A DNA stretch of 64,000 nucleotides from Neovahlkampfia damariscottae (lineage: Eukaryota; Heterolobosea; Selenaionea; Neovahlkampfiida; Neovahlkampfiidae): NCBI GenBank assembly GCA_016618085.1, contig JABLTG010000040.1:1-64000 (forward strand), given 5' to 3'. A program made the position numbers and the translations under genes. Positions 33,320 through 43,850 of this stretch are shown piece by piece. The notes under the pieces were generated by a model. It did no database searches, was not told the origin of the DNA, and saw only the letters and a program-made list of their open reading frames with translations. Within the stretch, counting starts at the first letter, position 1; the number at the start of each line of letters is the position of its first letter.

Positions 33320-36300
33320 TCACCATTTTATTTGTAAAGGATTAATATTAATCTTTTCTCTTTTATGATATTGAGTATGAAATAATTCTTTTGAAGTCAA
33401 TGAATAAATTTGATCTTTAACAAATTCTTTGTAAATCAATTCAGCATTCTTATTATAAAATGGATTTTGATATAAAACAGTTTCATACAAATTTTCAACA
33501 TTTTGTAAATGATCTTTTGGTTTCACAGAATTTGGATTTTTTATTTGACCTCCTCCATTTACACAACCTGAAGGACATGCCATTATCTCACAAAAATCAA
33601 ATTGAACTTTTCTTTTTAATTTTTTAACAATATTTTGTATATTTCTGAATCCATATGCTTGACAAAAAGTTAATACTTTTTCATCATTAACAATCAATGA
33701 TGTTTCTTTGTAGTCTTTATTTCTACCAACTCTATAAGTAATATCACCAACATCAGTATTGAATAATTCCTTTGATGCAAATCTAAATATAGTCTCCAAA
33801 TAACCACCTGAACCTCCTGATACTCCTAAAAGTTTTCCTTCATTTGAAATATTATTGAATATTGTATCAATTTTGGTGTTGTTCAATTCAGGAAATTTCA
33901 AATTTTTCTCTTCTAACAATGTGAATATTTCAGATGTTGTTAATACACAATCAACTTCATTTTTATCATTAACAATAAAATCTTCACGTGATGCTTCTAA
34001 TTTTTTATCATAACAAGGCATTATTGATACATGATAAATATCAGATGATTTCAAATTTAATTTTGAAGCAAAATATCTTTTTACAAGTGTTCCCATAATT
34101 TGTTGTGGACTTTTAACTTTTGATATTGAAGGAAGAATTTCAGGTGTTGTCTTTTCTGCGTAACAAATAAATCCAGGACATGCAGATGATAAAATTGGAA
34201 GTGTTTTGGATTTATAATGATCAATAAATTCATAACACATTTCTAAAAGTGAAAAATCTCTTGAAAATGATGTATCAAAAACATATTTTGCTCCTAATGA
34301 TTTGAAAAAAGTCGTCAATTTTTCATAAGTCTTTTTTTTAAAAATTAATTTTTTTTTTTGTTTTCAAACTTGTTGTGTATCAAGATTAAAATATGCTCCT
34401 ATACTTGAAATTGATTGTGGTGATATGGAAACAATGAATGTTTGATTTGAATCTATTGATTTTAAAAACTCCGAGGTTGATTGTTGGTTGACTAAAATAC
34501 TTTCCGCACTTGTAACACATCCACTACATGCTAAACAATTATGGCATATACTATTATTATCCAGTAAAAATAAATGATCACTTTCATTTGATAATGTAAA
34601 ACCAAAATATTCTTGAATATCATCAACAAACTTTCTCTTTGAACTTAAATCATCCTTAATTTTATCATAATTATCTCTTAAAATTTTAATACAAACAATT
34701 GTTGATTTTTCTGATATTTTTGTTGATCCATTTAAATACTGTCCAATGGTTGTGGAATGAACTTTTTCTAATTCTTCTGATAATTTGGACATATCTCTCA
34801 AACTATAACCAAAATTTTTGTTTTTCTTCATCAATTCTCTAATTTTATCATCTGGTAATTTTTTTAAATCTAATTTTTGTTTTTTTTCTTCAATAATAAC
34901 TGTTTGAATTTTTTCACAATGAAAATAAAATGGTTGTTGTAAGTATTCAACTTTTTTTGGTGCTTCCATTTTTTTTTTATTTGAGCCACCAATGGATGTA
35001 AATTTACCTGTTATTGAACATTTTGATAAGATATTTTGTAATGCAGAGCACATTGATAATTCAATAAAATATGCATTTTGACGAGTCACATTCAATTTAT
35101 CGATATAATTGGATCTTGTTGAAACTGATACTCTAATACCGAGTGATTTTGAAATTTTAATTATCCCATCTCTAACATTTTCATAAATTGTTGTTATATT
35201 AACTCTATTTTGTTCAATATTTAAATGACCATCTGAATCTATTAAACCAGATAAAAACCATTCTCTAACAAAAATTTCTTCCAAATGAAAATCTGTTGGT
35301 ATTGATTTGTAGTTATCTAATCCAAGTCCATATGATAATATTAAATCCCAAAAAACATTAAACTTTTTTTTATGTTGATATTTTGATGTTTCTCCAAATG
35401 ATGTGATCCATTCTTGTGATGAATTAATATCAATTGTACCACTAAAAGTATTTTTTTGATTTGGTGTTTGATGTGGTTCAATTGATGCTATCAAACCTAA
35501 ATCTTTCGAGTATTCTTGAATCCTTTCAATTTCGTCCTTATCATTGATGTTTACTGAAATACATGAATCTTTTGAATATCCGTCACCCATCCATAAACCA
35601 AAAAGCCAAGCAATTTTATGAATATTTTCTTCTTTAATTCCAAATTTTTCACATTTGCTTCTGAAGTTTCCATTTTCTATTAAAATTGGAGACCAGTTTT
35701 GAAAAGTAGCAGCTCTAACTTCACTTTGAATATACTTAACATCTTCAGCTTTAATTAACCATTTAATAGTCTTTTCTTTAGATCTTTTTTCCAACAGTGA
35801 TGTTCTAAATTCTTCAGCTTTTTCTTTTGCTCTCGTTTCACCATATTTATTATGTGAAAATGATTTCTCTCTTTTGATTACCATAGCCACTTTTTTGTCA
35901 TGAATTTGAACGTTTGAAAGTTCATAAAAATTTATGAGCTCTTTTACAAATCCACTTGAGTCTCTTGCTTGTTTAACTGCACCAATAAATTTTGGAGTTT
36001 CAACAACTAGCAAGTGTGTTGAATTACATACAAATTCTACTTTTCCGTATGATAAATCATCTTTGTGATGTGTTTTTTGTGTGATTCTATACATTACATC
36101 TTTACCATTTGTAATACTAAGAACTTTACGTGGTTTTGAATCTGGACCTAAAACTTTGTCACCTTCTTCAATGTTTTCAATTTTTTTTAAACTTCCGTCT
36201 GACATAATAACTAGTGTACCCTTTGAAAAACAATCAGATAATTCTATTTTTGTTTTTTCAAGTTTATCTTTGCTTCCATCTGAGTTTAATTGAAAAAAAT

Positions 36301-36442
36301 TTCCGTTCAAATCAATTTGTATCTCTTTCATTGAAGAATTATCATCTTTGTTAATTTTAACAGGTTTAATACATTCAAGACCTGGTGAAACATAATCATC
36401 CAAATCAATTAACTTCAAACTGCTGGAAAAATTTTCGGACAT
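33320..36442 (-). CDS. NAR1: NAR1 cytosolic Fe-S assembly factor, interrupted by an intein
   Basis: Two exons (intron 34331-34369) encode a 1027-residue precursor; removing the intein leaves 462 residues. NAR1 (NARFL/CIAO3) passes iron-sulfur clusters to the cytosolic targeting complex. Host features: DDYVSPGLECIKP, KIELSD followed after the intein by CLACSGCVTSAESILV (N-terminal cluster), then the hydrogenase-like core SACPGFICYAEKT, MPCYDKKLEASR, GVSGGSGGYLE and MACPSGCVNGGGQIK. All eight expected Cys are visible. The C-terminus ends QIKW; a terminal Trp is typical of this pathway. The ATG at 36442 gives MSENFSSS, with CCAATCA just upstream. Confidence 0.93.
34538..36232 (-). mobile_element. 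VMA1/PI-SceI-type intein with homing endonuclease in NAR1
   Basis: 565 residues, in frame, from Cys1 to a terminal His-Asn, followed by Cys +1 of the host (CHN/CLACSGC). Block A is CFSKGTLVIMSDGSLKKIEN. Block B is CNSTHLLVV (His73). The DNA-recognition region has RAATFQNWSPILIENGNF. LAGLIDADG motifs LFGLWMGDG (Asp217) and LSGLIDSDG (Asp334) both keep their Asp. Block F is YFGFTLSNESDHLFLLDNN. These segments closely follow the yeast VMA1 intein as I recall it, including the position of the first Asp. Codon use and AT content match the host gene. It looks whole and probably active. Protein splicing must restore the Fe-S ligand Cys. Confidence 0.95.
34619..34912 (-). other. Helix-turn-helix-like insert inside the intein
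   Basis: Residues of about 441-538 of the intein separate QQPFYFHCE from EYFGFTLSN. In the yeast VMA1 intein, as recalled, these two segments are almost adjacent. The insert reads LPDDKIRELMKKNKNFGYSL, then RDMSKLSEELEKVHSTTIGQ and YLNG. That resembles an XRE-like helix-turn-helix (SLRDLAKLSxVSxSTISxYLNG). It may add DNA contacts or regulation. Function is inferred. Confidence 0.55.
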
Positions 36443-36811
36443 GGTTGACCAATCAACAGAAGCGCGGAATTTTTGAATAAATCCGATAAAATGAAAAATT
36501 AATTTGAAAAAAGTAAACAATAATGGTTGTAAAAGAGTAATTCAATCGGAGAAACTGATCAAAAAAATATAGAAAATTGTTAATTTTGTTCACATTTCAA
36601 AGCTCTCATTTCATCTGAAAACAAATTCTGGACTCAATTTTTTTTTTGGAATTGTTACATGATTCAAAAGGTGATGCATCAAGAAATTTTCTGCCTTCTC
36701 AAACCTTAAATTGAAAAAATAAATTCGATTGACCAATCAGAAAAAACAGCCAATCATATTGCCAAGAATTTAGTATAAATTCAGATGACGTGATGGCAGT
36801 GAACAAAAACA
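36443..36811. promoter_or_regulatory. Divergent promoter NAR1 / TTP-like gene with several CCAATCA boxes
   Basis: About 370 bp. CCAATCA occurs at 36449-36455 (7 bp from the NAR1 start), and at 36733-36739 and 36750-36756 (about 60-80 bp from the plus-strand start at 36812). The middle holds A/T-rich sequence with no ORF of note. Confidence 0.5.
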
Positions 36812-37279
36812 ATGTACTCGTTGCCATCAGACCTTTGGGGTGAAGTAACTTTTGAAAAAGTTCAAGTGACAAAAGCAACACAAAGACGTTCAAAAAAATC
36901 ACCTCTACGATCAACTCGCTCAAATAGTTCAACATCAAACGACGAAAACTTATTCAAAACTGAAATTTGCAAAGCTTGGGAACTGGGCGAAGAATGTACT
37001 TTTGGGGACAAGTGTCAATATGCCCATGGGATAGAAGAACTGCGTGGAAAAGATCGTCATCAAAAGTACAAAACATCACTTTGCAAAGGCTACCATGAAG
37101 ATGGACATTGTCCTTATGGTTCTAGATGCTCTTTTATCCACGGAGAACCTTTTATCCCAAAAGATGGTGCCAAAAAAAAACGACTTGCTTGCTTTCGTAA
37201 ACTGACTCCTTTTGATGAATGTTTTCCAACTGACAATGTATCATCAGTTTTACCACAACTGAAAAACATGGAAATTTAA
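36812..37279 (+). CDS. TTP/ZFP36-type tandem CCCH zinc-finger protein
   Basis: Single exon, 155 residues. Two fingers of the tristetraprolin type, each with its lead-in: FKTEICKAWELGEECTFGDK and YKTSLCKGYHEDGHCPYGSR. Both keep C-x8-C-x5-C-x3-H and the (R/K)YKTEL-like lead-in, with the 18-residue spacer of the family. These proteins bind AU-rich 3' UTR elements and promote mRNA decay. The N-terminus is Ser/Arg-rich. A good candidate regulator in a genome with AU-rich transcripts. Confidence 0.85.
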   Translation: MYSLPSDLWGEVTFEKVQVTKATQRRSKKSPLRSTRSNSSTSNDENLFKTEICKAWELGEECTFGDKCQYAHGIEELRGKDRHQKYKTSLCKGYHEDGHCPYGSRCSFIHGEPFIPKDGAKKKRLACFRKLTPFDECFPTDNVSSVLPQLKNMEI

Positions 37280-37339
37280 AATGTAAAACACTAAACCTTC
37301 ATATTATAAATAAAAATTTTGTATTACTAAATTTGAGTT

Positions 37340-38762
37340 TTATTGTTTTTCGTCTTTGGTTTCTTGTTTTTTCATTGATTTATGAGATGGTCTCAACCAA
37401 AAACGAACATAATTATCAGAACAAACTGTGACTAAATAATCTTCAAGAGCTAAAATATCACCAATTGGAGAGTTATGAATTCTTCGAGTAACTATTGGTT
37501 CAAATGAAATTACTTGATCCATTGAAAGTGCTGGAACCAAAATTGGTCCATTTTCTTGAGTTTTAATATTTCCAGCTTTTAAGAGGTTAATGATTTCTTC
37601 ATTTTCTTCTAATTCATTTATGTCTTCAATTTCCCAAAAAGACATTATTCCATCTTGTCCAACTGACACAATACGATATCGATCATCTTTACATTCATAT
37701 GAATCAAATATTACACTTGAAATATTTCCTTCATGTCCTGAAATACCCCTTGCAATTAAGCATTCATTTTTTAAACTAAAAATAGAAACTAAATCGTCTT
37801 CGCTTCCAGCAACAATATACTGATCATTTAAACTCCATGAAGATGTTAAAAATCCACCAAAATATGATTTAAACATAATAATTTGACTATGAAACTATTA
37901 AATTCGTGAAATATTATTTACTTGAAACTTGAATCCAAAATGTGCAATTCTCCTGATAAAGTAGAAATTGAAATATATTCATAATTTGAAGAATAAATCA
38001 CATCTAAAAATTCAGTTACTAAAATTCAAAACTAACGATTTATGCATTCATTGTGAAACGCTATTTTAGAAATTGGATTTGTTTTTGATTTTTTATTATG
38101 AAAAACTTGATATCTAATATCATGAATGATTTTAAATGTAATTACCTTGATGTTATTTTTTCTGTTATTTGTGATTCCTTTGTAAAAGATTTGTTGTACA
38201 AATAAATGTTTCCATTTGAATGTGAAACTAAAAATTGTTCATCTTTTGACCAAGCAATTGAAGTAACAGGTTTACTATCTATTGACCTTTCTTTATTCAA
38301 TTTTGTTATTGAACTATCACGATAGTCACCCTTGGTTATCAATGAAGAATGTAAAACTAAATCACCTGAAGCAAAACCTATTAATATTTCAACTCTATTT
38401 TCATAGTTTGTTCTATATTTATGACATGTTATAACACCAGAAGAACAATCCAAAGATAAAACAGGATTCTAAAAAAAATTAAAGAATTTAAATATTTGAC
38501 CTTTTGTTCATGGAGCAAATTGTAAACATAAATTTTTTTTGAACTATTTTGTGAGAGCAAAAATTTTGATTCTATTTCACTTGAAAATGTTTCAAAAAAA
38601 AAGTAAAATAAAAAACCTGTCTGTTTTGGCGTGTTGAATAATATTTTGATGAAGACTGAATGTTTTTGGTGGAATTGTATTCTTGTTTACATTTTTTTCT
38701 GATTTTTTTAATTCAAAATCAAGTTTATAATATCCTTCTGGAGTTTTGAAAGTGGTCTTCAT
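37340..38762 (-). CDS. WD40 protein, WDR20/DMWD/CreC-like
   Basis: Six exons with introns of 32-37 nt (38580-38616, 38469-38500 and three more between 37890 and 38145) give about 417 residues. MKTTFKTPEGYYKLDF starts the protein. WD-repeat core: VTSIAWSKDEQFLVSHSNGN, then MFKSYFGGFLTSSWSLNDQY, IVAGSEDDLVSIFSLKNEC and ARGISGHEGNISSV. The KSYFGG and GGEDDLV-type signature is that of WDR20 and fungal CreC, which activate ubiquitin proteases such as USP12/46. One intron can be read as 18 or 33 nt; 33 fits the rest. Confidence 0.8.
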
Positions 38763-38805
38763 CAAGATAAATAGATGAAAATGATTGGATAAAAAAATCA
38801 ACTAT

Positions 38806-40955
38806 TTATTCATATTTTTCATGAACAATAACCAAATTAATCGAATATAGTTGATCATCAGCAATAGATAATAATTGATCATCCTCAAATGATTCACTTT
38901 TTCTTCTTGGAAATATTTTGTTAATAGTAAATGACATTTGATGTTGAATTTGATTCTTCAATGCACCAATTCTAAACTCATCATCATCATCAGGTTCCTC
39001 TTCATTGTCAAGATCAATCAATTTACTTTTTTGTTCTTTTTTAATGATATCTCTTATGATCATCTCATTTGCTTTTTTGTATCTTTCTTCAAAAACGGAA
39101 TCATTTTGACTTGAACCACCAGCAACAAGTTCAACCAATTTTGGTATCAATGGCATTAATCCAGACAAAGCATACTTTAAAGTTGATTCCCATTGAAATT
39201 GATCATCACCAATGAACATTGCAATCCCAAGAAAATACAATGCGATGATTGTAATTTGAAGTGTTGTAAATTGTATAACATCACGATAATGTGTTGAAAA
39301 ATTAATATAATCACAAATTTTATAATAATCACTCCATTTCATTGGTAAATAAAATATCTTTTGAATTCCATCTTCAAGTGAAATTTGCTCTTCATTTAAT
39401 TGTTTAATTTCATCCAAACTCTTTGAACCATTCGCAACTAATTTATCACGAACTCTATTGAAAGGTTTTAATAAACTTCCATGACAATCATATAAAATAA
39501 AAACAATTGTGAAAAATGTTAAATAAAAAGTTAAACTTTCTGGATATATTAACAATGCAGAAATATTATACCAAAATAAATCACAAATTTCATTGGAAGC
39601 AATATATGATGAAAATATTAAAAATAATAAAATGAAGCTTTCAATCAATATACTGAGGAATGAATTCAAAAAATATCCAAAATAATCATTTGATGTCAAA
39701 CTCAAATCTCTATGACTCTCATTGAACATTCTATCCTCTATTTTAAATAATAAGTAATCTTCAAATTGAACAAAAAATAAATAAACGGAAATTAAAAAGA
39801 ATAAAATTGCAGTGATATCTGTCAAATAACTATTATCAAAAACTTCCATTAGTGTAGCTAATCCATAAATTGTGATATTTAAAAGAAATCCACAAGTGAT
39901 TATTAAAATTCCCCTTGCTATTCGAATTCCAATTTTCGGTTTTTTTTTTATTCTCTTTTTAAATCTAATTTTGAAAATTATGGAAACAAAATTAAGAATA
40001 AAGAAAATGATAATCGGTATAATTCTTTCTAATCTTGAAAATCTTGGTCTAAAAGAATCAAATCCTTCAAATTCAGGCCAATTTCTTGGTGCCAATGCCC
40101 ATAAAAATGAAAATGATAAAATCATAAACAATAGAAATATCAATGAAGCTAAATGATTCGATGATCTTCCTTTGTATTTTGGAAATATTAATTTATATAG
40201 TCCAACTGGATTTGACCATGAATTTGTGACAAATGATTGATATTCGGAATGTTGATGATATTTTGTTAAAGTGATATAAATCAAATAAACAAATAGAAAA
40301 GTCAACCAAATCTGTAGAAATTCTAAAACTTCTTGAGTCACTAAATAAACCATCGGTTCTGTTTCAAGACCACAAGACAATTGATTATCACAACAATACA
40401 AATAATCTTCATTTCTTTGAGTATGAAACAATAATGATGACCAATCAGATAAACTTGAATCAAAAAATCTTGACAATGAAACATTATTACTTTTTGATGT
40501 GCAAACATATAAAGTGTCCTTGTATGCACCTATAATACTTGACTAAGAGTTTTAAAAAAAATGAAATATACGTTTTTGAAAATATAGGACATAAACCAGT
40601 CATTATTTCTTGTTTCAGTTCTTTGTTCATGACCACATATTTTTCCAGTAATGTTTGGTTTTGTCACATAAAATGATTTTGCGAATAAACCAGCAGTGTG
40701 AAAATTAAATGAAGGTCTGACTAGAAATAATTGCTTACTAGAAAGTATTATATAGTCTTGAAATGGAATAGCATGTTCTTTGTAATTTGGTATCATTATT
40801 CGAATGACTTTCAATTTTGGAAAATTCCTTTGAATGAGTTTTTGTGTTGGTGATTCAAAAGTAAATGAACAAGTAGTTGCATTGAATTGTTGAGAAGTGT
40901 TGTTGATTAATGATAAAAATATACAGCTTATAAACAACAACCACTTCGACTCCAT
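38806..40955 (-). CDS. Large multipass membrane protein with signal peptide, unknown
   Basis: Two exons (intron 40543-40571, 29 nt) encode 706 residues. Signal peptide MESKWLLFISCIFLSLINNT, then a Cys-bearing extracellular domain of about 190 residues with possible N-glycosylation sites (NATT, NITG). About ten hydrophobic helices follow (for example EFLQIWLTFLFVYLIYITL and SLIFLLFMILSFSFLWAL). The cytosolic tail is acidic (EEEPDDDDEFRIGALK). No family is recognised; it could be a receptor or channel. Confidence 0.7.
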
Positions 40956-41023
40956 GAAAACTTTGAGTTGTCCAATGACAAATGAACTTTAACCGAAAAT
41001 TAAAAAGGAAAATTTTTATTTGT

Positions 41024-43734
41024 TTATTCAGAACCAACATCAACTGTAGTTTGTTTCATCACATATTCAAAGGATAAAGGTTCAAATAAATGACCTTGAC
41101 CACCATAAAATTTACTTTGAAATTCGACCCAATGAAGACGAAGTGAATGAAGAAAAGCTGAAAGAGTTTCCATCATTAATAAAACACCAATTGATAAAAG
41201 AATCCAAAGAGTATAAGCTAAAAATACTGGAATACCTGAATAATCTAAGATTGCAATAACAATTTTGTTATCACCAATGAGAGCACCTAAACTTAAAGAT
41301 AACTTGACAGTCAATTGAAAGAATACTTCTGAAAGTTGAGCATGAGCCAATGAAAGAGCCCAAAGACGAAGATATGAAGCAGTATTTGAAACTGAATTTA
41401 AAGTAAATTCAATTGTATGAATAATATGATGAATTACAGTTTCTTGTACATTAAATTCTTCTTCTTCTTCTTCATGATGTCCTTCATGATGTCTTTCTCC
41501 TTCTGAATCTGAATGTTCATCATGTTGATGAAGAAGTGCATCATCTGATTTTACATCATCATGATGTTCTGAACCACTATGATCTGGACCATGAGCATCA
41601 TTACCTGCAAATGAAACTTTTGTTGGTTTTCTTTTTTTCATTTGTTTTGAACATCCAATTGCAATTTCATAAATTGTTCCTGGGAATAATAAAAGTGGAA
41701 TACATCCAGCAAATATTAATAATAATGTAATTTGAACAAATTCTTGACCTCCATAAAGTTTATGTGTAATTGCATCAAATGGATGAAGGAAAAAGTTTGT
41801 CATTGTTTGTAATAAATCAGGAGCAACTGCACTATATTCAATCCATGGAATACACCATTTAAAAATAATCATGAAACTTAAATATCCAAAACTACAACTT
41901 AAAATTAAAAATTCAGGAATTGCTTCCATAAAGATGTATGCATATTTTCTGAAATGTAAAAAGTTCAAAAATTTTAAAATAATTCCAATTAACATATGTA
42001 AGACACCAAAAACAACAGCCATTTTCATTTTAACAGAGTTATAATATAATAATTTGTTTGTTGTTTCATACCAAGCAGGATCAACACCAAATTCATATGT
42101 TCTTCCAGAGAATGAACCTTTACCATGACCATCAAATGTATATCTTGAACCAAATAAATTTAATACAAAACCAAAACAATCATTATAAAGAAATCCTGTG
42201 TAAATAGCTAAAGTACCCATCATTAATAATAAATATCTTCCTTGATAAAGCATGATTAACATTTCATTTGATTCCATTGTTTTTTTTAATGGTTTTTCAA
42301 ATACAACTAATCCTAATGAAAAAAGGAATAACATAATAGCATGTCCTATATCACCAAACATAACAGCAAATAAAAATGGAAATGTAACCATTGTAATTGG
42401 TGCTGGATTAATTTCTTTATATGATGGAATAGCATATGCATTAACCATATCTTGAAAAACTGCTGTAACTTTGTTTGTTTCAAAATAAGTTGGTGGTGTT
42501 TCTTTTGATTGAACTTCTTCAAGAAAAGTTCCAACTTGAACATTTGATGTTTTTTCTGCAAGTGTAATTTCTTTTTTAAATTCTTCAATTTTCTTTTTTG
42601 GTAACCAACATTGAGCAATTGCTGATCCTTGAACTCTATAATCAAATTTATTCATTATGTCAAATGTAACTTTTTCAATAGCGATCATTTTTTTCCAACG
42701 ATCAATTTTTGATGAAATTTCAGAAAGAATATTTCTATATCTTTCACTAGCTGAATCAATTGTCTATTTAAAAAAAAAAAGAATTAGAATTAGAATTTTG
42801 TTTTACATCTATTAATTGTTTAACATTTTCTTCTTGTTTTTGTGTTTCACCCATAATGTCTTGTCTTGGATAATCATGTATACTTGCTCCAATTGTTTCA
42901 CAAATTTTTGTAATTTTTTCTTTTGTTTTTTTTGCAGTGAAAAAAACAACAAAAACGATTTTTTCAACTTTTTTTTTATAAAAAGGATCATAAATCATTG
43001 AACTTGCTTCAACTGTTTTGAGAATCATATTACCTCTTGTAGCACGATATAAAAGCATTTGAAATGTATTTAACTTTTAAAGATTTGTTAAAAATGTTTA
43101 AACATACTTTTTCTGCCATGATACATCCAGTTATAAATCCAACAAAACCTTCTGAAACATCCGGAATTGTACCTGTTTGTGGTTCTTCAGAAATAACTTC
43201 TTCTTCTTGTGAATTAATATTTCTAGAATTTGAGTTAATAAAAGGACCTGCTTTTTGAATAACTTCCAAAGATTCTTCACAGCTAGCCTTTTTTTAAAAA
43301 ACTTTTAACTTTTTTTTTTGTCATACTTTTTGTTCTTCTAATTGTTGAAGATTACTGGTTAAAAGTTTAAGTTCACTTTCTTTTTTTTCAAATTCAGATT
43401 CTAATTCTTCCATTGAAACTTCAGTGTTTTTAATGAGATGTAAATCATTTTCAACTAAAATGTCAAATACATATTCTTTTTTTTTAAATAATTCTTCGAA
43501 ATATCTGACATGTTGATCAAGAACTTCTAACTCTTTAATTTTTGGTGCGTATTTTCTTGAAAATGCAGGTAAATGTTGAGATAACTTTGGCAAAGTGAAT
43601 AAATTAAATTTACTTACATCTCTGAATTGGACAAAACCCAATTCACCTAAGCGTGATACGGTATCATGTACCGCTTCTTTTTGTAAAAGAAGTTGCAACA
43701 AAATCATGTCCTCTGATCTCCAAAGTGAACCCAT
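41024..43734 (-). CDS. VPH1: V-type H+-ATPase subunit a (V0)
   Basis: Four exons (introns 42764-42806, 43074-43107, 43288-43326) encode 864 residues. The N-terminus MGSLWRSEDMILLQLLLQKE starts the cytosolic domain, with FVQFRDVSKFN and YRATRGNMILK. The membrane half has PFLFAVMFGDIGHAIMLFLF, GFLYNDCFG and SYLRLWALSLAHAQLSEVFF, which carries the essential proton-path Arg. A His/Asp-rich loop (about 41490-41600) is unusual. It pumps protons into vacuoles and endosomes, and VMA21 at 3597-4060 assembles the same sector. Confidence 0.95.
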
Positions 43735-43850
43735 TGTTTCTTTTCTTTATTCAATTCGGGAGAGTTGACCAATGGGATAACATCTCGAAAGTGATTGGTT
43801 AAAAATAATACTTGGTAAAATTTTTATTTGTGAAAAAGTGATTTACGAAT

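Noticed and set aside
34538-36232. The NAR1 insertion as an intron-borne homing endonuclease
   Set aside because: There are no splice signals at the boundaries, the frame is continuous, and Hint splicing residues (Cys1, block B His, His-Asn, Cys+1) are in place.
38017-38034. Possible 18-nt intron in the WDR20-like gene
   Set aside because: A 33-nt intron with the same donor and a later AG also keeps the frame and fits the size range of the other introns.
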